Positions 50,658 through 59,255 of a stretch of 64,000 bases of DNA are shown in pieces. The position numbers were made by a program, and so were the translations under genes. Position 1 is the stretch's first letter; the number at the start of each line of letters is the position of its first letter. This DNA comes from Salinibacillus aidingensis (GTDB taxonomy: Bacteria; Bacillota; Bacilli; Bacillales; Alkalibacillaceae), in contig NZ_BAAADO010000002.1 of assembly GCF_039522525.1 (NCBI RefSeq), positions 434,001 through 498,000 of the forward strand. Direction: 5' to 3'. The notes below the pieces were generated by a model. That model saw only the letters and a program-made list of their open reading frames with translations, had not been told where the DNA came from and searched no databases.

Positions 50658-51182
50658 TTATGCTCTGAACCATGGCAAATCTGTTCCAAATTTTTCTGCC
50701 ATATCCTTGGAATCCTTTTTTCTTCCCTTCCGATAATCCGCCCGTTTTTCCGCACCCTGATGGAGCCACTGTTCCTCTTCTGTTTCCGGATAAACCTGCG
50801 GGACAGGGGCAGGCTTACTATTTTCATCAATGGCTACCATTGTAAGGAATGCCGTTGCACAAATATTTCGCTCCCCCGTAAGAAGATTCTCCGTTACAGC
50901 CTTTACGAATACTTCCATAGACGTTTTGTGTGTATAAGTGACAAAAGCTTCCAGACAAATGGTATCCCCCTCATGTACAGGGGTAAGAAAATCCACTGAA
51001 TCCGTAGAAGCCGTCACAACCGTTTTTCTGGCATGACGTGATGCGGCAATAGCTGAAACATCATCAATATAAGCCATGAGCTTCCCGCCAAAAAGTGTTC
51101 CATGAGCATTCGTGTCTGGAGGGAGCACATGCGAAGTTTTCACTGTTAACGAATGTTTACAAGGTTTTTTTTCATTTTCCAT
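50658..51182 (-). CDS. Hotdog-fold acyl-CoA thioesterase (YkhA-like)
   Basis: The 174-residue protein is a hexameric-type hotdog thioesterase: VLPPDTNAHGTLFGGKLMAYIDDVSAIAASRHA with the catalytic Asn and Asp region, VDFLTPVHEGDTI and KAVTENLLTGER. It hydrolyses acyl-CoAs in the cytoplasm. The charged C-terminal 35 residues are typical for Bacillus members. It precedes nagZ on the same strand with a 76-nt gap. Confidence 0.88.
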   Translation of the reverse strand: MENEKKPCKHSLTVKTSHVLPPDTNAHGTLFGGKLMAYIDDVSAIAASRHARKTVVTASTDSVDFLTPVHEGDTICLEAFVTYTHKTSMEVFVKAVTENLLTGERNICATAFLTMVAIDENSKPAPVPQVYPETEEEQWLHQGAEKRADYRKGRKKDSKDMAEKFGTDLPWFRA

Positions 51183-51268
51183 TATTGCTTTCCTCTCTTC
51201 CTTTATTCAATCTTTCCTAATTCTTAGTTTTCCTGTTTCTATTAAATTCATCCATAACGGGGTGAATG

Positions 51269-51376
51269 ATAAAGTGAAACTTCCATCAGTGGGGGGCTCC
51301 ATCCCCCCACTTAGTCTTGTTGGGTTACCCTCAAAACTTGAAGTGGGGGTATTACGGCCAGTTAATACGTGATAAA
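51269..51376 (+). repeat. Intermediate-length copy of the interspersed hairpin element (108 bp)
   Basis: It has left end ATAAAGTGAAACTTCCATC and right end GTTAATACGTGATAAA, but lacks the central spacer of the full copy. The remaining hairpin CCCCCACTTAGTCTTG / CAAAACTTGAAGTGGGGG is the hairpin 2 type. It lies between the convergent ends of no genes: the thioesterase start and the STAS gene end. Confidence 0.92.
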
Positions 51377-51439
51377 CTAATTTATATCAAAGAAGTAGGC
51401 GGATGGTCAAAAAGAGCAGCTTGCCTGTTTGGCAGCTGC

Positions 51440-52237
51440 TCATTGAGAAAATTCACTCATATATTCACTTAATGTTTGCTGTAAGGTTGCTTTGGTTTCG
51501 ACGTCCAGTTTTCCGAAATTCATAAATTTACGGACCAGTTCCGGACGAATGCCTGTAAGCAATGGTTTACATCCCATCATCTTAACCCCATCAATTACCT
51601 TTAAAATTTGACTGATGGTATCTTCCTCCATATCCACGACTCCGGAAAAGTCCATAATTAACGTTCCAATACGGACTTTGCCAATTTCCATCAATACCTG
51701 CTCTTCGATAATGCTGGCCCGGTTATAATCAATGGTTCCAATTAAGGGAAGAACGCTTATGGTGGAGGTAATCGGAATAAGTGGAACTGATAATTTTTCT
51801 ACCAGCCGCTTATGTTTCTCAATCAGTTCATCCTTATACCTTGAATAGCTTATAAAAAAGGCGTTCAAAAACTCATCCATTTGATCATTAATTTGTTTTT
51901 CCTGCGTATAGAAGTGATCAATCGTCGCCTCTTTATTATGCTTCTGATCATATTGATACAGGAAAAACCACAACGTTCTTCGGATTGCATTTACCCATTC
52001 CAGCTTAAAAGCTACGGTTAAAGAGTGCTTGGCCCAGGCTATGCCTTCCTGTCTGGCAAATGCCACAACCTCTTCGTGCTGCTCTTCAACAATATATAAC
52101 ACTAGTTTATGAGCATTATTAATTAAATTAATATTACCGATGCGATGAATTTCATCAATTTTATCCCGTACATTGACCGCTTCTTCCAGCAAATACTCTT
52201 CAAATTGATCACGATTATTGACTAAAAAGCTTTTCAT
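51440..52237 (-). CDS. RsbR-type STAS protein (stressosome paralogue)
   Basis: The product has 265 residues: an all-helical N-terminal sensor domain (about 1-140) and a C-terminal STAS domain (about 150-260) with VPLIPITSTISVLPLIGTIDYNRA, LIMDFSGVVDMEEDTI and KPLLTGIRPELVRKF. RsbR paralogues form stressosomes with RsbS. The usual phospho-Thr in the first STAS site is replaced here by an S/T-poor stretch (DFSGVVDMEED), though a Thr follows. AAGAAGGA precedes ATG 52237; a TTG ten codons upstream is also possible. Confidence 0.85.
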   Translation of the reverse strand: MKSFLVNNRDQFEEYLLEEAVNVRDKIDEIHRIGNINLINNAHKLVLYIVEEQHEEVVAFARQEGIAWAKHSLTVAFKLEWVNAIRRTLWFFLYQYDQKHNKEATIDHFYTQEKQINDQMDEFLNAFFISYSRYKDELIEKHKRLVEKLSVPLIPITSTISVLPLIGTIDYNRASIIEEQVLMEIGKVRIGTLIMDFSGVVDMEEDTISQILKVIDGVKMMGCKPLLTGIRPELVRKFMNFGKLDVETKATLQQTLSEYMSEFSQ

Positions 52238-52470
52238 ATCCTGTCCTTCTTGAAAATTCAATTCCAAAGAACATCGCTCCCTTAGCTACTAAGTAAGTTA
52301 AAATAAAATGATTAAAAAATGCCTATGTATAAAAAAAAGGTATAATTAGTATAGCAAATTTCTAATATTTAGTCATCGTGTTTTCTATATATACAGTTAC
52401 AATCATGCAAATAGGGGTTGTAAAGTTGTATCTGCTCATTCGTATACGTGGCATGGCCAATTTCTACGTA

Positions 52471-52510
52471 AAATAGCATATCAACCAAACAGTGGGCTGA
52501 TATGCTATTT
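52471..52510 (-). terminator. Terminator of tdh
   Basis: AAATAGCATATCA / TGATATGCTATTT is a perfect 13-bp stem, 57 nt past the tdh stop. The T run is short. The rest of the gap (52238-52470) shows nothing else. Confidence 0.7.
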
Positions 52511-52566
52511 CCACTTTCATCGTATTCCTCGGGTATACTACATTTATTTTTTCATATCCAGGATTA

Positions 52567-53523
52567 TTACGCTTCGTTTGTTGCTTTTAAAGAAATTTTC
52601 TCAAGCATATCCTTCGTCATCGTTTGTAAATCATAGTTTGGCTTAAAGCCCCATTCGTCCTTCGCTGCACGGCAGTCAATGGAGTCCGGCCAGCTTTCGG
52701 CTATAGCCTGACGGGCGGGATCTACATCATAGGTCAACTGAAAGTCAGGGATATGATGTCTGATTGCTTCAGCAAAATCCTCTGGTGCAGCGCTTATGGC
52801 CGATACATTAAACGCATTTCGGTGGACCAGGCGGCTGCTGTCGGCTTCCATCAGTTGAATAATCGCCTGAATCGCATCTGGCATATACATCATATCCATA
52901 TACGTTCCGGCTCCAATATAGGAAGTGTAGGCTCTTTTTTCCTTTGCTTCATAATACATTTCTACAGCATAATCAGTTGTTCCGCCTCCAGGCTTGGTAA
53001 CATACGAAATTAGGCCGGGAAAGCGAAGGCCACGGGTATCCACCCCGAATTTTTCATAATAATAGTCACACAATAGTTCTCCGGAAACTTTATTGACTCC
53101 ATACATCGTGTTCGGGCGCTGGATGGTATCCTGAGGGGTTTGATCCTTTGGGGTTCCCGGACCAAAGGCACCTATCGAACTCGGCGTAAAGAATTGGGTG
53201 TTCATTTCCCGCGCCACCTCCAACGCGTTCACAAGCCCTCCCATATTAATGTTCCAGGCCAGCTGTGGGTTCGCTTCTGCTTTTGCTGACAAAAGAGCTG
53301 CCAAGTGGATAACGGTGTCCACATTGTATTCCTTCGCTAAGGAAGCAAAATGTCCAGCATTCTGAACGTCTAATATTTCAAAAGGACCGGAATGAACGAC
53401 CTCACAATCCTGTTTACGAACGTCCGTCGCAACAACAGAAGCATCTCCATATTCCTGCCGAAGCTTCATGACTAACTCAGAGCCAATTTGCCCCAGCGCT
53501 CCGGTAACCAATATTTTTTTCAT
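52567..53523 (-). CDS. tdh: L-threonine 3-dehydrogenase, short-chain (epimerase-like) type
   Basis: This 318-residue NAD-dependent enzyme of the extended short-chain dehydrogenase family has GALGQIGSELV for NAD, SSIGAFGPGTPKDQT with the catalytic Ser/Thr, and YGVNKVSGE as the Y-x3-K pair. GLRFPGLISY and GAGTYMDMMYMPD are diagnostic of the TDH subgroup. It makes 2-amino-3-oxobutyrate for Kbl. GGGGG lies 7 nt before ATG 53523; an ATG 11 codons upstream is rejected. It follows kbl, with a repeat element between. Confidence 0.9.
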   Translation of the reverse strand: MKKILVTGALGQIGSELVMKLRQEYGDASVVATDVRKQDCEVVHSGPFEILDVQNAGHFASLAKEYNVDTVIHLAALLSAKAEANPQLAWNINMGGLVNALEVAREMNTQFFTPSSIGAFGPGTPKDQTPQDTIQRPNTMYGVNKVSGELLCDYYYEKFGVDTRGLRFPGLISYVTKPGGGTTDYAVEMYYEAKEKRAYTSYIGAGTYMDMMYMPDAIQAIIQLMEADSSRLVHRNAFNVSAISAAPEDFAEAIRHHIPDFQLTYDVDPARQAIAESWPDSIDCRAAKDEWGFKPNYDLQTMTKDMLEKISLKATNEA

Positions 53524-53557
53524 TGTCGTTCCCCCTGCTTCTCCTCGTTGTTTCATA

Positions 53558-53711
53558 ATAAAGTGAAACTTCCATCAGTGGAGGGGTTCTCCATCCCCCA
53601 CTGATGGTTAGTTGAACTTATCAGGAATTTACTAGCCGATTACCCCTCACCTGCACATTTCGTTTCAGGAATGCTTAAAGGCAGGGGATTACAGCTTGTT
53701 AACGTGATAAA
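53558..53711 (+). repeat. Full-length copy of the interspersed hairpin element (154 bp), between kbl and tdh
   Basis: The left end ATAAAGTGAAACTTCC, hairpin 1 (CATCAGTGGAGGGG / CCCCCACTGATGG) and spacer match the copy at 46336. The second half is more diverged (CCCCTCACCTGCAC, then GCAGGGGATTACAGC). The right end AACGTGATAAA forms the 3' end of kbl: the stop and last codons of that gene lie in it. Confidence 0.9.
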
Positions 53712-54895
53712 ATTCCCAATTCTTTACCAATCTTCTCATACACCCCAAGTGCCTGATCGAGCATCTCTTTTGTATGAGCCGCTGTAGGCATATTTCGAAC
53801 TCTTCCTGTACCTCTTGGAACGGTAGGGAATACAATCGATTTGGCGTAAACCCCTTCTTCAATCAGCCGTTTACTGAATGTCTGCGTTGTATTTTCATCA
53901 CCAATGATGACCGGCGTAATCGGTGTCTCACTATGACCAATATCATAACCGAGCTGCTTCAGACCATTTTTGAGATACTCACTGTTCTCCCACATTTTCT
54001 GCTGAAGCTCCTCACTCTCCATAATCAAATCAATGGCTTTAATCGTTGCAGCCGCATCTGCCGGGGTCACTGCTGTGGAGAATAAAAATGGACGGGAGCG
54101 AACCTTCAGCCAGTCAATGAGATTTTGTTTCCCGGCTACATAACCGCCAATAACGCCAATTGCCTTTGACAGCGTCCCCATTTGGAAATCAACTTTATCC
54201 TGAAGACCAAAGTGTTTAACCGTTCCTGCTCCCTTTCCAAGCACACCGGATCCGTGAGCATCATCCACATAAGTCATAAGGTCAAACTCTTCGGCAATTT
54301 CTACAATTTCAGGAAGTCTGGCTACATCTCCATCCATGGAAAATACCCCGTCGGTTATAACCATAACTTTATTATATTGACCGGATTCCACCGCTTCCTT
54401 CGCTTTCGCACGAAGATCATCCATATCCGAGTGATTAAAACGAATAATTTTGGCACGTGATAACCGGCAGCCATCAATAATCGAGGCATGATTTAATTCA
54501 TCGGATAAAATCGCATCATTTTTGTCCATAACAGCAGAAATGGCTGCCATGTTGCAGTTAAAGCCTGACTGATAGGATATCGCGGCTTCGGTTCCTTTAA
54601 ATTGTGCCAGCTTTCTCTCCAGTTCATTATGCAAATCCAGCGTCCCGTTAATTGTACGTACGGCACCTGCTCCCACACCATGGGATTTAACGGCCTGAAC
54701 GGCTTCATCCTTTAAACGCTCATCCGTTGCCAATCCTAAATAATTGTTGGATGAAAGATTGACAAGTTCCTTTCCATTGATGGTAATGACAGGCCCATTG
54801 GCTCCTTCTACCGTATCAATCTCGTTGTACAATCCCTTTGTTTTTAAGTCTGCTAAATGTTCATCTAAAAAGTGCTGCAGCTTTTGACTCGTCAT
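53699..54895 (-). CDS. kbl: Glycine C-acetyltransferase (2-amino-3-oxobutyrate CoA ligase)
   Basis: The 398-residue PLP enzyme has the alpha-oxoamine synthase pattern: NLSSNNYLGLATDERL, ISYQSGFNCNMAAISAVMD, DELNHASIIDG, YVDDAHGSGVLGKGAGT and the PLP Lys in MGTLSKAIGVIGGYV. It cleaves 2-amino-3-oxobutyrate to glycine and acetyl-CoA, completing threonine degradation with tdh. The last residues (LSR) and the stop are encoded by the end of a repeat element. ATG 54895 has GGAGG six bases upstream. Confidence 0.92.
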   Translation of the reverse strand: MTSQKLQHFLDEHLADLKTKGLYNEIDTVEGANGPVITINGKELVNLSSNNYLGLATDERLKDEAVQAVKSHGVGAGAVRTINGTLDLHNELERKLAQFKGTEAAISYQSGFNCNMAAISAVMDKNDAILSDELNHASIIDGCRLSRAKIIRFNHSDMDDLRAKAKEAVESGQYNKVMVITDGVFSMDGDVARLPEIVEIAEEFDLMTYVDDAHGSGVLGKGAGTVKHFGLQDKVDFQMGTLSKAIGVIGGYVAGKQNLIDWLKVRSRPFLFSTAVTPADAAATIKAIDLIMESEELQQKMWENSEYLKNGLKQLGYDIGHSETPITPVIIGDENTTQTFSKRLIEEGVYAKSIVFPTVPRGTGRVRNMPTAAHTKEMLDQALGVYEKIGKELGILSR

Positions 54896-55167
54896 CATAT
54901 CCCTCCTCAGCATTTTCCTGTATATACATTTGTCTATATGATGTGTACATTATGTTTAAGTTAAAGCTTGCTATTACAATTTTATTATAGCATATATTTT
55001 ATCTATGTTCATTTCAAAAGGACAACAAAATTCTACATATTTCCTTTTTGCAACTAGTACACCTTCATCATTTTTTGCCATACTCCGGCAGCCGTCTATG
55101 CTCAAATGAAAATCTTGAATAGGATGATAATGGACAATGGATGATTACGTGCTAAGGAGGGAAGCAG

Positions 55168-55410
55168 ATGGATCGAGGCTTTTTCCAGAACGTAGAGAAA
55201 TCTACCGGTGTAAAGCAGGATGACATTATGAGACTCGTAAAATCCGTGCAAAGTGCAGATTTAAGTAATGAAAGAACCGTACGAAAATTGATTCACCAGG
55301 TATCCAAAATGGCCAACAAACCAGTATCTAAGAAAACAGAAGATCAATTGGTGCGTTCCATTATGAATAAACAGATTCCGAGCATGAATGATTTGAAGAA
55401 AAAATTTTAA
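55168..55410 (+). CDS. spoVIF: Stage VI sporulation protein F
   Basis: The 80-residue protein matches SpoVIF (YjcC): a short N-terminal RGFFQNVEKSTGV, DIMRLVKSVQSADLSNERTVRKLIHQVSKMANKPVSK and a basic helical end. SpoVIF is needed for late coat assembly under the mother-cell programme. AAGGAGG precedes the ATG, and a terminator follows. Confidence 0.82.
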   Translation: MDRGFFQNVEKSTGVKQDDIMRLVKSVQSADLSNERTVRKLIHQVSKMANKPVSKKTEDQLVRSIMNKQIPSMNDLKKKF

Positions 55411-55422
55411 GGCAACGGATTC

Positions 55423-55454
55423 GTGGGAGATTTCCTTCATGATCTCCCACTTTT
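55423..55454 (+). terminator. Terminator of spoVIF
   Basis: GTGGGAGAT / ATCTCCCAC is followed by TTTTC. Confidence 0.85.
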
Positions 55455-55601
55455 CATTTGTTTGATGAATGGATCCCTGACAAGCTGCTGTGTGGTCTGA
55501 GATTCATAGTTCATAGATTCTGTACATTCCGCTCAAGAACTGGGGAAAAATCCCCGCCATGCCTTTCCATTTTTGCTATACTAAACCCAGGTGATAAAGC
55601 T

Positions 55602-56288
55602 ATGAAGCGAAAACATGTATTTACCCTTATATTCTTATCCCTCATCAGTTGTTTTCTGATGTTCATGATTGAGCAGGTCTTTAAAGCAACATACGTGCCG
55701 AAATCATCGGCCAAAATATTTCTGTTTTTATTCGCCCCTCTGCTGGTCATTCGGTTGATCTGGAAGCAGCGTATCCTGGTTTTTCTAAATCTAAAGGAAA
55801 TCGACTGGAATCGCTTAAAAGGCGGATTCGGACTGGGAATTGCTGCATTTATTATTGTTTTATTGAGCTTTATTCTGCTTAAAGACTATATCAATATGGA
55901 CGGAATTACAGGGGATTTAAGATCACGATTGAACATTACACTTGAGACGTATATTTTTGTAGCGATTTACATTACATTTGGCAACTCATTGCTGGAGGAG
56001 TTCTTTTTCCGGGGATTTATCTTCTTAAAGCTATACCAGGCGAATTACAAAACGTTTGCCTATTTATTCTCTTCTTCCCTTTTTGCTATTTATCATATGG
56101 CAATCTTTGCGACGTGGTTCAATATTTGGCTTATCCTGCTTGCCATCGTCGGACTTTTTACCATTGGAATCATTTTTTGCTGGTTAAACACAAAGTCCAA
56201 CAATTTTTTAAACTCCTGGATTCTGCACATTTTAGCTGATATTGCTGTGGTTTCGCTTGGATTTTACTTATTTCAGACAACATCATAA
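55602..56288 (+). CDS. CPBP-family intramembrane glutamic protease
   Basis: The 228-residue protein has about seven membrane segments. The CPBP (Abi/CAAX protease) motifs are EEFFFRGFIFLKLY (the EE-x3-R motif), SSLFAIYHMAIF with the conserved His, and a late GIIFCWLNTKSNN and WILHILADI with the second His/Asn. Substrates are unknown. ATG 55602 has AGGTGA seven bases upstream; an upstream extension to 55458 lacks a signal and is rejected. Confidence 0.85.
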   Translation: MKRKHVFTLIFLSLISCFLMFMIEQVFKATYVPKSSAKIFLFLFAPLLVIRLIWKQRILVFLNLKEIDWNRLKGGFGLGIAAFIIVLLSFILLKDYINMDGITGDLRSRLNITLETYIFVAIYITFGNSLLEEFFFRGFIFLKLYQANYKTFAYLFSSSLFAIYHMAIFATWFNIWLILLAIVGLFTIGIIFCWLNTKSNNFLNSWILHILADIAVVSLGFYLFQTTS

Positions 56289-56298
56289 TTTTATTTTC

Positions 56299-56326
56299 AG
56301 AGAACGGATGCCTCCGTTCTCTTTTT
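56299..56326 (+). terminator. Terminator of the CPBP protease gene
   Basis: AGAGAACGGA / TCCGTTCTCT is followed by T5. Confidence 0.85.
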
Positions 56327-56377
56327 CTTTGTTATGTGATAAACATGACTAATTCGCATGGTCATAAACTGGACGAT

Positions 56378-56628
56378 AGGATACCTTAGCGGAGGAAATA
56401 TACGTAGACTCCAGCGGGAGGAAGGCCTAGGTGAGACCCCGCAGTGCGATAGCATGAGGAGGATCACCAGCCGCCCCGGCAAAGAAGACACTACGAAAAT
56501 GACCAAAGGGAGTTTGAGTAGGTGTCGCACTTGTACCCCCTGGGTGAAAGCGAAGTATATTTCCGGAGCGGCGGTTCTACACCCACGCCTCGCTGACCTG
56601 ATCGATCAGTTGCCTCCGCTTTTCTTTT
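56378..56628 (+). repeat. Large palindromic Bacillaceae repeat with inserted segment
   Basis: The left arm AGCGGAGGAAATATACGTAG is complementary, with few mismatches, to the right arm GAAAGCGAAGTATATTTCCG. Between lie CTCCAGCGGGAGGAAGGCC, GTGAGACCCCGCAGTGCG and GAGGAGGATCACCAGCCG, parts of a repeat I know from many Bacillaceae intergenic regions. A segment of about 65 bp (56480-56545) interrupts the usual order. The tail carries the CCTCCGCTTTTCTTTT block also seen at 10619-10738. Confidence 0.7.
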
Positions 56629-56695
56629 CCGTATGGTTTTGCTTTATTTGGAAAAATTAGTATTAGTGCTATGAATTGTAAAGGAGGAAAAGTCT

Positions 56696-58228
56696 ATGAA
56701 AAACCAAATGCCTTCCTTTCCGGAGCCTTTCTGGAGAGATTCTGTTGAATTTGATCGTTATGACTCTCTTGATAAGGATACAGAGGCCGATGTTGTCATA
56801 GTTGGCGGAGGGATAACCGGGATTACAGCAGGCTACTTACTGCAAAAAGAGGGTATGAATGTCGTTATTCTTGAGGCCAGCAACATTTTAAATGGGACCA
56901 CCGGACATACAACAGCAAAAATAACGGCTCAGCACGATATCATTTACGATGAGTTGATTAATCATTTCGGTCTGGAGAAGGCCCACGACTATTATGAAGC
57001 GAATATGAGAGCCAAAACATTCATCGAGGACATAATTAAAGAGCACGATATTGATTGTGATTATAAAGAACAGGACGCCATCATCTATTCTACGTCTGAT
57101 CAGACACAAATGAATTTGGAAACCGAATGGAAAGCCTATGAACAGCTTGGGATTGAACGGGATTTTCTCGATGATGTTCCCCTCCCTATTGATGTAAAAG
57201 GGGCTCTCGTTATGAAATACCAGGCTCAATTCCATCCATTAAAATACTTAAAGCACCTGGTGGATGATTTTCTTCAGAATGGCGGAACCATTTACGAAAA
57301 AACCACCGCCGTGGATGTACAGGAAGAGGCTCGCCCTAAAGTCATTACGAGGCCAGGACATAAGGTAGCTGCCCAATATGTCATCTCTGCTTCCCACTTT
57401 CCTTTTTACGACTTCAAAGGGGGCTATTTTTCCAGAATGTATGCCAGCCGTTCCTATGTGCTCGGAATTAAAGCAAACAAGGAATTCCCCGGCGGCATGT
57501 ATCTCAGTGCCGATCAGCCCACCCGCTCATTAAGATCCGCTTCTTATAACGGCGAGGAAATGATTATTGTAGGGGGTGAAGGACATAAGACCGGTCATGG
57601 CACCAATACGATGAAGCATTATGAAGCTCTGCAGGATTTTGCCAACAGAACGTTCGGCATTCAGGAGTTTCTGTATCGCTGGTCTGCCCAGGATTTGACC
57701 ACATTGGATAAAGTTCCTTACATTGGGCGATTCAAAAGCAATGAACCAAACATCCTGATTGCCACCGGATTCCGCAAATGGGGCATGACGACAAGTACTG
57801 CAGCCGCTCAACTTTTAACAGATATTATTTTAAAGAAGGATAATCCTTCTGAAGAGCTTTACCGCCCATCACGATTTAATGCAGATCCAAGCCTTCGCAA
57901 ATTTGTCGGTCAAAATCTGGATGTAGCCGGTCATTTTGTAAAAGGAAAAGTCGGAATGACATCGAAATCCATTGATGACCTTAATCCTGAGGAAGGTGCT
58001 GTCGTTAAAGTGGACGGGGAAAGAGCCGGAGCCTATAAAGATAAAAATGGAAAGCTGTATGTTGTCAATACAACCTGCACCCATATGGGCTGTGAGCTGG
58101 AATGGAATAACGGTGAGCACACCTGGGACTGCCCATGTCATGGTTCCCGTTTTTCCATTGAAGGGGATGTAATCGAAGGCCCTGCTGAACGGCCATTAAG
58201 TCAGATTGATGTGGAAGATGGTTCTTAA
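56696..58228 (+). CDS. FAD-dependent oxidoreductase with C-terminal Rieske domain (YhfW-like)
   Basis: The 510-residue protein joins a DAO-type flavin domain (VVIVGGGITGITAGYLLQKE at 33-52, TGHTTAKITAQH, IATGFRKWGMTTS) to a Rieske [2Fe-2S] domain at about 425-505 with CTHMGCELEW and CPCHGSRFSIEGDV. This is the YhfW architecture. The electron donor and substrate are unknown. GGAGG precedes the ATG. Confidence 0.9.
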   Translation: MKNQMPSFPEPFWRDSVEFDRYDSLDKDTEADVVIVGGGITGITAGYLLQKEGMNVVILEASNILNGTTGHTTAKITAQHDIIYDELINHFGLEKAHDYYEANMRAKTFIEDIIKEHDIDCDYKEQDAIIYSTSDQTQMNLETEWKAYEQLGIERDFLDDVPLPIDVKGALVMKYQAQFHPLKYLKHLVDDFLQNGGTIYEKTTAVDVQEEARPKVITRPGHKVAAQYVISASHFPFYDFKGGYFSRMYASRSYVLGIKANKEFPGGMYLSADQPTRSLRSASYNGEEMIIVGGEGHKTGHGTNTMKHYEALQDFANRTFGIQEFLYRWSAQDLTTLDKVPYIGRFKSNEPNILIATGFRKWGMTTSTAAAQLLTDIILKKDNPSEELYRPSRFNADPSLRKFVGQNLDVAGHFVKGKVGMTSKSIDDLNPEEGAVVKVDGERAGAYKDKNGKLYVVNTTCTHMGCELEWNNGEHTWDCPCHGSRFSIEGDVIEGPAERPLSQIDVEDGS

Positions 58229-58280
58229 AAGCTGCTGATACCCACTTTCCCACCAGCGTGGATAATTGGTCCTGCAATAA

Positions 58281-58318
58281 AACGAACCCATAAGCTAAGC
58301 AAAGCTTATGGGTTCGTT
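58281..58318. terminator. Bidirectional terminator
   Basis: AACGAACCCATAAGCT / AGCTTATGGGTTCGTT is a perfect 16-bp stem between convergent genes. Confidence 0.9.
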
Positions 58319-59179
58319 TCATTTTAACAGCGGATTTAAATCATTAATTAACTGCTGCAGCTGCTGAGATTGTTCATAATAAAGCTGTTTCGTTTCCTTA
58401 TCTTTGGTCTGTAAAGCAAAGCCTTCGAGGTCCGCCTGAATTTTTCTCAGCTGGGCAGCGAGCAATGGTTTCTGTTGAATTTGCTGATCATCCGTATCAT
58501 CTACATATAAGTCAACATAAACATTTCCCTTTGAATCAATTTGAGCCAGAAAGACATCCGAAAAGTTTTGAGCTCCCTGCTTGTTAATCTCTCCCAGCAG
58601 CCATTCTTTCGTATAGCCGTATTCCTTTAACTTCTTTTCAATTAATTTACCGTCGATAATAACGATTTGCGGCCGGTGCTCTTCTTCTACCATCATGCCC
58701 ATTGTTTGTGGGGTCAAAGGCTGCATCCCACTCTTCATCATGACACTTACCTTTCCGTCTGTCTCAAGAACGGCCAGCTCGACATCAGATACTTTAAAAG
58801 CATTTTTCTCCCTCAGCTTGATTAGCAAATCATCAAACGTAAAACGGACCTTCTTTAAGTTTTCTTCCAGTATCTTACCATTTTCTACTAAAACCGTTGG
58901 CGATCCTTCCACAATATCCCGAAAAGCTAAGGATTTAAGGGCTATGTAGGAAATGATAAATAAGAAAATCGTTAAATAGATAAGCGCCAGAATTCCATTT
59001 GTAATTTTGACCGCTTCGTTAATCGCAATCGTTGCAGAAATACTTCCTATTGTGATTCCTACAACATAATCAAAGAAGGTAAATTGAGAAATCTGTTTTT
59101 TGCCCATAATTCGCGCCAATATTAATAACACAGTAAAAGCAATAAAGGTCCGTACCAATATTAATAAAAGGTCCGGCAT
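58319..59179 (-). CDS. YetF-type DUF421 membrane protein with fused DUF1657-like tail
   Basis: The 286-residue protein has three N-terminal helices, with ARIMGKKQISQFTFFDYVVGITIGSISA. The DUF421 soluble domain (PTVLVENGKILEENLKKVRFTFDDLL) follows, and then a C-terminal segment of about 55 residues (QLRKIQADLEGFALQTKDKE) that resembles the separate DUF1657 protein encoded at 59679-59885. DUF421/DUF1657 pairs occur with spoVA-type spore membrane genes. The neighbours here (DUF4363 and DUF1657) support a spore or membrane role. Confidence 0.85.
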   Translation of the reverse strand: MPDLLLILVRTFIAFTVLLILARIMGKKQISQFTFFDYVVGITIGSISATIAINEAVKITNGILALIYLTIFLFIISYIALKSLAFRDIVEGSPTVLVENGKILEENLKKVRFTFDDLLIKLREKNAFKVSDVELAVLETDGKVSVMMKSGMQPLTPQTMGMMVEEEHRPQIVIIDGKLIEKKLKEYGYTKEWLLGEINKQGAQNFSDVFLAQIDSKGNVYVDLYVDDTDDQQIQQKPLLAAQLRKIQADLEGFALQTKDKETKQLYYEQSQQLQQLINDLNPLLK

Positions 59180-59255
59180 GTGAAAACCCTCCTATCCATA
59201 CATATTTTCTCCATTTCAAGAGAAAATATGAGCAGAAATGTCAGAAAGGAAGTGA

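Noticed and set aside
55458..55601. N-terminal extension of the CPBP protease
   Set aside because: It has no hydrophobic or conserved character; ATG 55602 has a good site.
56358..56660. 100-codon plus-strand and 77-codon minus-strand frames
   Set aside because: They are inside a palindromic repeat and contain no family pattern.
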